64,000 bases of DNA from Trichoderma breve (lineage: Eukaryota; Ascomycota; Sordariomycetes; Hypocreales; Hypocreaceae), in NCBI RefSeq assembly GCF_028502605.1, contig NC_079236.1, positions 1,798,001 through 1,862,000 of the forward strand, written 5' to 3'. Below, piece after piece: positions 59,715-64,000 of the stretch. The notes beneath the pieces were generated by a model. The model was not told where the DNA came from. It worked only from the letters and a program-made list of their open reading frames with translations, and did not search any database. The translations under genes and the position numbers were made by a program. Within the stretch, counting starts at the first letter, position 1. The number at the start of each line of letters is the position of its first letter.

Positions 59715-61475
59715 GAGGAATCATTGATGTGGACGTTGGAAACTGTATCAGTATAGAAAACAAGTTGTACATCCGAAGAGGAAAGAGGTGGACTTGTTGC
59801 TTTGCATGCATATTCATGGCGCATTTGGTGTGGCCGATTGTATTCTGGTTGGCCAACCATGGGTTGTTTTTTTGTTGTTGTTTTTTCTTTACAGTACAGA
59901 GGAGCAAGCATGTCGACTTGCGCTGCCTATTCGGCGGTATATTGCATTTTTTGTATGTGTAGATGTACACATTGACAGAACATCCTTAGAGGCGGGAAAC
60001 GCATTCTGATTGCGCAGCTACAGGATTACAGGCCGTGCTGCAGGATTCCTTTTTTTTTTTTTTTTTTTAGCAACAAGATTGATAGCAATTACATTATGGA
60101 TGCTTCTTTTTAAACCGAGCCACCACCGTATAGTAGAGCAATCCATTATCTTTTGCAGCTATGATGTGAAGCGCGGGTCAGGTCAGTAATGCTTACGGTC
60201 TCATTGGAGTTCAGCAGGGCCGGAGCCGGAGCCGGACCGGAAGCCATGACAGAAGCTCTGGGGACGGGCTGGTGAGCATTACGGGGTACTTGTACTTATA
60301 CACCCCTTTGGGGAAAAAAAGAAGACAAGCCATTTACTCAATGGCTACCGGCATTACTCAATTCCATTCAAGTAATGACACGAAATACAAAAGAAGAAAG
60401 AGCCTGTTCTTCCCGTTCTAGACAATTTCGTAATAACTGCAACACTCGATACGGCGTGCTAATCATGCACGCTTTTACATTTTATTGCCTTATCTTGGAT
60501 CCGATTACAACACGCGAATCGGGGCCCCACGTGGTTGTAATAGCCAAACGGCAAAATGGCGTCAGGCCGCCATAAACTACTCGACTTGTACTGGCGCGCC
60601 CTTGACGCAGGACCAACTAAAACGTAAGACAAATGGCATGGTCAGGTGCGAAGGGCGGCGTTGGAAGAGATTGGACAATTAATTGGGGGAGGGAGGCCGA
60701 GGTCGGATAGGGGATTATGGAGATTTGAAACGCTGATATCTAACAATGAATGTCTGGATGGAGCTTTTCGGTGTAGTTGGATTTAGAGCTGATGGAATCG
60801 AATTGAGGCTTGGGACACTATTCAGAACTAGCACGGGAATCTGATCACAGGAACGAGAGTAGAATCACGGCCAAACGATTACCCAAATAGATCGCCTGCC
60901 CGACTTGGCCAGCTTGGCGGAACTGTTCACCACGGCCGGAGGAGCCAATGCGTTGAAACAGCCAATGGGCGTCCACCCGGGATCCCGATTGCGGCTCCTC
61001 GACGGACCTCAAGCAAGAACAAACCCAGACCCTCTAAAGATCCAATGTTGTTCTGCTGCTTGTAGCGGTTTAGTTCAAACGCCGTTGCGGTTCCAGTACA
61101 ATTCATCGGGCTGCTTCTTCCCCCGCATCCCCCCACATTGCACTGATAAGCCGCCGCCATCCGTCGATAAAAAGGGTCGAGGGGTCGCACCAACCAAACA
61201 GTGTGAGACGGGTTGACGGAATATCGTTTTGAAACCAAACCAAATTCCTGTGTGCGTGACCATCTTTTTTGAGAGACATCGGCTAGGTGCAAACAGGCCA
61301 TACAAGTGAGAAGCCTCGCCAATTGGAGCTGCACCGTCGCCCAATTGCACCTCACGTGGCTCTCGCGAAGCGGGGAGACGGAAGCAGAAGCTCTGTCTGT
61401 CATAGCTACGACACTCTCACAACAACACAGCAAACAATCACGTAAACAGACACATAAAAGCACAGCTCGCCCAAG
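59715..61475. other. 1.8 kb intergenic region before the GABA transaminase gene
   Basis: No supported gene. It holds the 3' UTR of the CLC gene and the promoter of the GABA transaminase gene. There is a run of 18 T at 60051-60068. Between about 61.3 and 61.47 kb the sequence becomes a short-leader-like stretch with repeated ACA/CA words. Confidence 0.55.
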
Positions 61476-63057
61476 ATGCCTGCCCTCCGTGCTGCTCAGG
61501 CATTGCGTCCTGCCATCCGATCTTCTCTGCGCGTTTCCTCCTCCTCCTCCTCTTTCTTGAACCGCAGCCTCGCCGTCAGAATGGCTTCATCCAAGGCCTT
61601 TGTCCAGGGCGAGCCCGATGCCCCTGTGCTCAAGGCCAGCATCCCCGGACCCCAGAGCTCCAAGAGGATCGCCGAGCTGAGCGAGGTGTTTGACACGCGC
61701 AGCATCAACATGATGACCGACTACACCAAGAGCGTGGGCAACTACATTGCCGACCCCGATGGCAACTACCTGCTCGACGTGTAAGTGTGCAATGACATGC
61801 TCCCCCATTGCTTTCAACTGCTAACACATCTCCTCAAACAAAAACAGCTATGCCCAGATCGCCTCCATCCCCGTTGGCTACAACAATCCCGCCCTGGCAA
61901 AGGCCGCGTCCACGCCCGACATGGTCAACGCCATCATCAACCGCCCTGCCCTGGGCAACTTCCCCTCGCACGACTGGGCCGAGATCCTCAAGACGGGCAT
62001 CCTCAAGGTGGCGCCCAAGGGCCTCAACAACGTCTTCACCGCCATGGCCGGCTCCGACGCCAACGAGACCGCCTTCAAGGCCGCCTTCATCTACCGCCGC
62101 CAGCAGGAGCGCGGCGGCCCCGACGTCGAATTCACCCAGGAGGAGCTCGACTCCGCCATGAACAACCAGGCGCCCGGAGCATCGTCTCTCTCCATCCTGT
62201 CCTTCAAGACCGCCTTCCACGGCCGCCTGTTCGGAACCCTGTCCACGACCCGCTCCAAGCCCATCCACAAGGTCGACATCCCCGCCTTCGACTGGCCCCA
62301 GGCGAGCTTCCCCAAGCTCAAGTACCCCCTGGAGGACCACGTCGAGGAGAACGCAAAGATTGAGCAGGCCAGCCTTGATGAGGTCGAGAAGCTCATCAAG
62401 ACGTGGCACATCCCCCCCGCGGCCGTCATCGTCGAGCCCATCCAGAGCGAGGGCGGCGACAACCACGCCACCCCCAACTTCTTCCGCGGCCTGCGCGCCC
62501 TGACCCGGAAGCACAACGTCCTCCTCATCGTCGACGAGGTCCAGACGGGCGTCGGCGCCACGGGCAAGTTCTGGGCCCACGACCACTGGAACCTCCAGGA
62601 CCCCCCGGACATGGTCACCTTCTCCAAGAAGGCCCAGACGGCCGGCTTCTACTACGGCAACCCGGAGCTGCGGCCCAACAAGCCCTACCGCCAGTTCAAC
62701 ACCTGGATGGGCGACCCGGCCCGCGCCCTGCTCTTCCGCGCCATCATCGGCGAGATTGAGCGCCTCGACCTCGTCAACCACACCGCCCGCGTCGGCGACT
62801 ACCTCTTCACCAAGCTCGAGGGCCTGCAGCGCAAGTACCCGGAGCAGTTCCAGGACCTGCGCGGCAAGGGCCAGGGCACCTTTATCGCCTTTGACAACCC
62901 CAAGCGCGACCAGTTTTTGGCAAAGGCCAAGGAGTTTGGCATCAACATTGGCGGCAGCGGAGCCAGCGCCGTGCGTCTGCGTCCTATGTTGACGTTCCAG
63001 GAGCACCACGTCGATATCTTGGTGGATGCCCTGGAGAAGATTGTCAAGGCTCTGTAA
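61476..63057 (+). CDS. 4-aminobutyrate (GABA) transaminase
   Basis: Exons 61476-61780 and 61848-63057 give 504 residues; the 67 bp intron starts GTAAGT with a TGCTAACAC branch site. This is a class III PLP aminotransferase. AGSDANETAFKAAF binds the cofactor phosphate, IVDEVQTGVGATG holds Asp331, and the Schiff-base Lys is 362 or 363 in TFSKKAQTAG, the double-Lys motif that marks GABA transaminases. The first 36 residues are rich in Arg, Ala and Ser with no acid, and look like a mitochondrial presequence; a second ATG at 61581 (MASSKAF) could give a cytosolic form. The enzyme converts GABA and 2-oxoglutarate into succinic semialdehyde and glutamate (GABA shunt). Codon use is very C-rich at third positions. 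Confidence 0.96.
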
Positions 63058-63072
63058 GGGAGGTGAAATACG

Positions 63073-63117
<45 letters not shown>

Positions 63118-64000
63118 ATTAGCGTTTTTGATGTATAAAAAAAAGTAATGTATTCTGTTATAGTTGCAATGATATGACAAAAATTGAATTGTACAGAATT
63201 GAGAATCGCCTTTGATGGCTCTTGCAAGAATGTCCTACAGACAACTATCCAAGAAGAATGAGAATGTGTATCATGATTGTTAACCAGCGCACCAAATATG
63301 AATATATGTATCAAGTTCTTCCAATGACACCTCGAACACGTCTCTACTAAACCAATCCTTCGTCTCGTCATCCAATAGATTTGCATCTGCCGAATACTCA
63401 ATACATAGAGATATATCAATCTCCCCCTTGATATCACCATCTCCTTCCCATTCACACTACCATCCATTCACTTCATCCACCATACCAGCAAAAGAGAAAC
63501 CCCACAATCTAAATCAAACACAAAACCAGAGACATCCAACATCCCCAAGTATCAAAAATAGATTAAACCCTCTATTTTTAGAAACACACTCAACCTCCCG
63601 TTACCAATGATTTCTATCCAATGGCCAAGTCCCCTCCCCTTGCCTACGTTGCTGCTCCAATCGAACACCCATGTCAAACCAAGACATTTGAACGCCTCTT
63701 TTTTTTCGTGCAATCACAGCGCAGCAAGTGTTCCCATCACCCCTTGAGCGAACAGAGAGACACGAAAGCATTCTATTCGTCGCTATCCAGTAGAGACTAC
63801 CGATCCGTATTCTGCGTGGTATACGTGTGCACATTCCAAAGACGTAAAGTACTAACTGCAGTCGATACGTCGAGAATGGACAAACTGCAGAGTACATGTG
63901 CCTACTGCCCCAACTTTCCCCCCCAGGCGCCTCTATAAACAAAAGATACCTACCAGCCAACCTCGTATTACCCATCTAAGCCACATACCTGAATCGTAAT
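63058..64000. other. 3' edge, no gene resolved
   Basis: After the GABA transaminase stop comes a run of 33 A, then AT-rich sequence. Open frames of 105 and 124 codons on opposite strands near 63.6-63.97 kb overlap each other, lack motifs and are not called. Confidence 0.5.
63083..63115. repeat. A33 homopolymer after the GABA transaminase stop
   Basis: An uninterrupted run of 33 A starts 26 bp after the stop codon of the GABA transaminase gene. The gene has an intron, so this is not a processed-copy tail. Confidence 0.9.

Noticed and set aside
61834..63180. A 448-codon minus-strand frame antisense to the GABA transaminase gene
   Set aside because: It mirrors C-rich third positions of the real gene, is Val/Gly/Leu low complexity, and ends in a poly-Phe run made by the A33 tract.

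Overview
This window is nuclear DNA from a filamentous ascomycete, most likely a hypocrealean Sordariomycete. The genus is not proven; the long GTAC-rich intergenic stretches remind me of Trichoderma. The evidence is genes with short GT-AG introns (about 50-130 bp, CTAAC/CTGAC-like branch sites), a trifunctional trpC, a fungal STAND/NLR gene, and no operons. I resolved 17 protein-coding genes to exon level by joining reading frames at splice sites. I saw no tRNA, rRNA, CRISPR array, transposase or reverse transcriptase.

Layout. 0.7-6.3 kb: a Use1-type SNARE (+), a BRCT/WGR-like protein (-) and trpC (-). 6.3-6.8 kb: a shared promoter with a perfect Gcn4/CPC1 site between trpC and NUP188. 6.8-13.5 kb: NUP188 (+) converging on TIM9 (-). 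14.3-17.5 kb: a PNP/UDP-phosphorylase + NB-ARC + TPR receptor-like gene with short inverted and direct repeats at both edges. 20.3-26.1 kb: a Sac7-type RhoGAP (+) and GPI mannosyltransferase III (-). 27.8-29.3 kb: ornithine aminotransferase (+). 29.3-37.5 kb: an 8.2 kb stretch without a convincing gene, holding a 29-bp minisatellite, GTAC/CGAGTAC motifs and a pyrimidine-rich leader, followed by ATG1 (+, 37.5-40.6 kb). 41.7-45.2 kb: a protein with a Zn2Cys6-spaced cysteine set near its C terminus (+) and an FHA-domain kinase (-) with an in-frame TAG in exon 1. 45.8-54.6 kb: ribosomal protein eL41 (25 codons), RNA polymerase I subunit A49, peroxisomal enoyl-CoA isomerase, COG1 and Sas10/Utp3. 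56.7-63.1 kb: a CLC chloride transporter and GABA transaminase.

Functional themes. Amino-acid metabolism (trpC, ornithine aminotransferase, GABA transaminase), membrane traffic (Use1, COG1, ATG1, CLC), ribosome biogenesis (eL41, A49, Sas10 within 9 kb) and nuclear/mitochondrial housekeeping (Nup188, Tim9). The genes mostly act independently. The accessory-looking pieces are the NLR-like gene, the FHA kinase with the premature stop, and the large non-coding intervals. Family names come from recognising protein motifs by eye; no database search was run.
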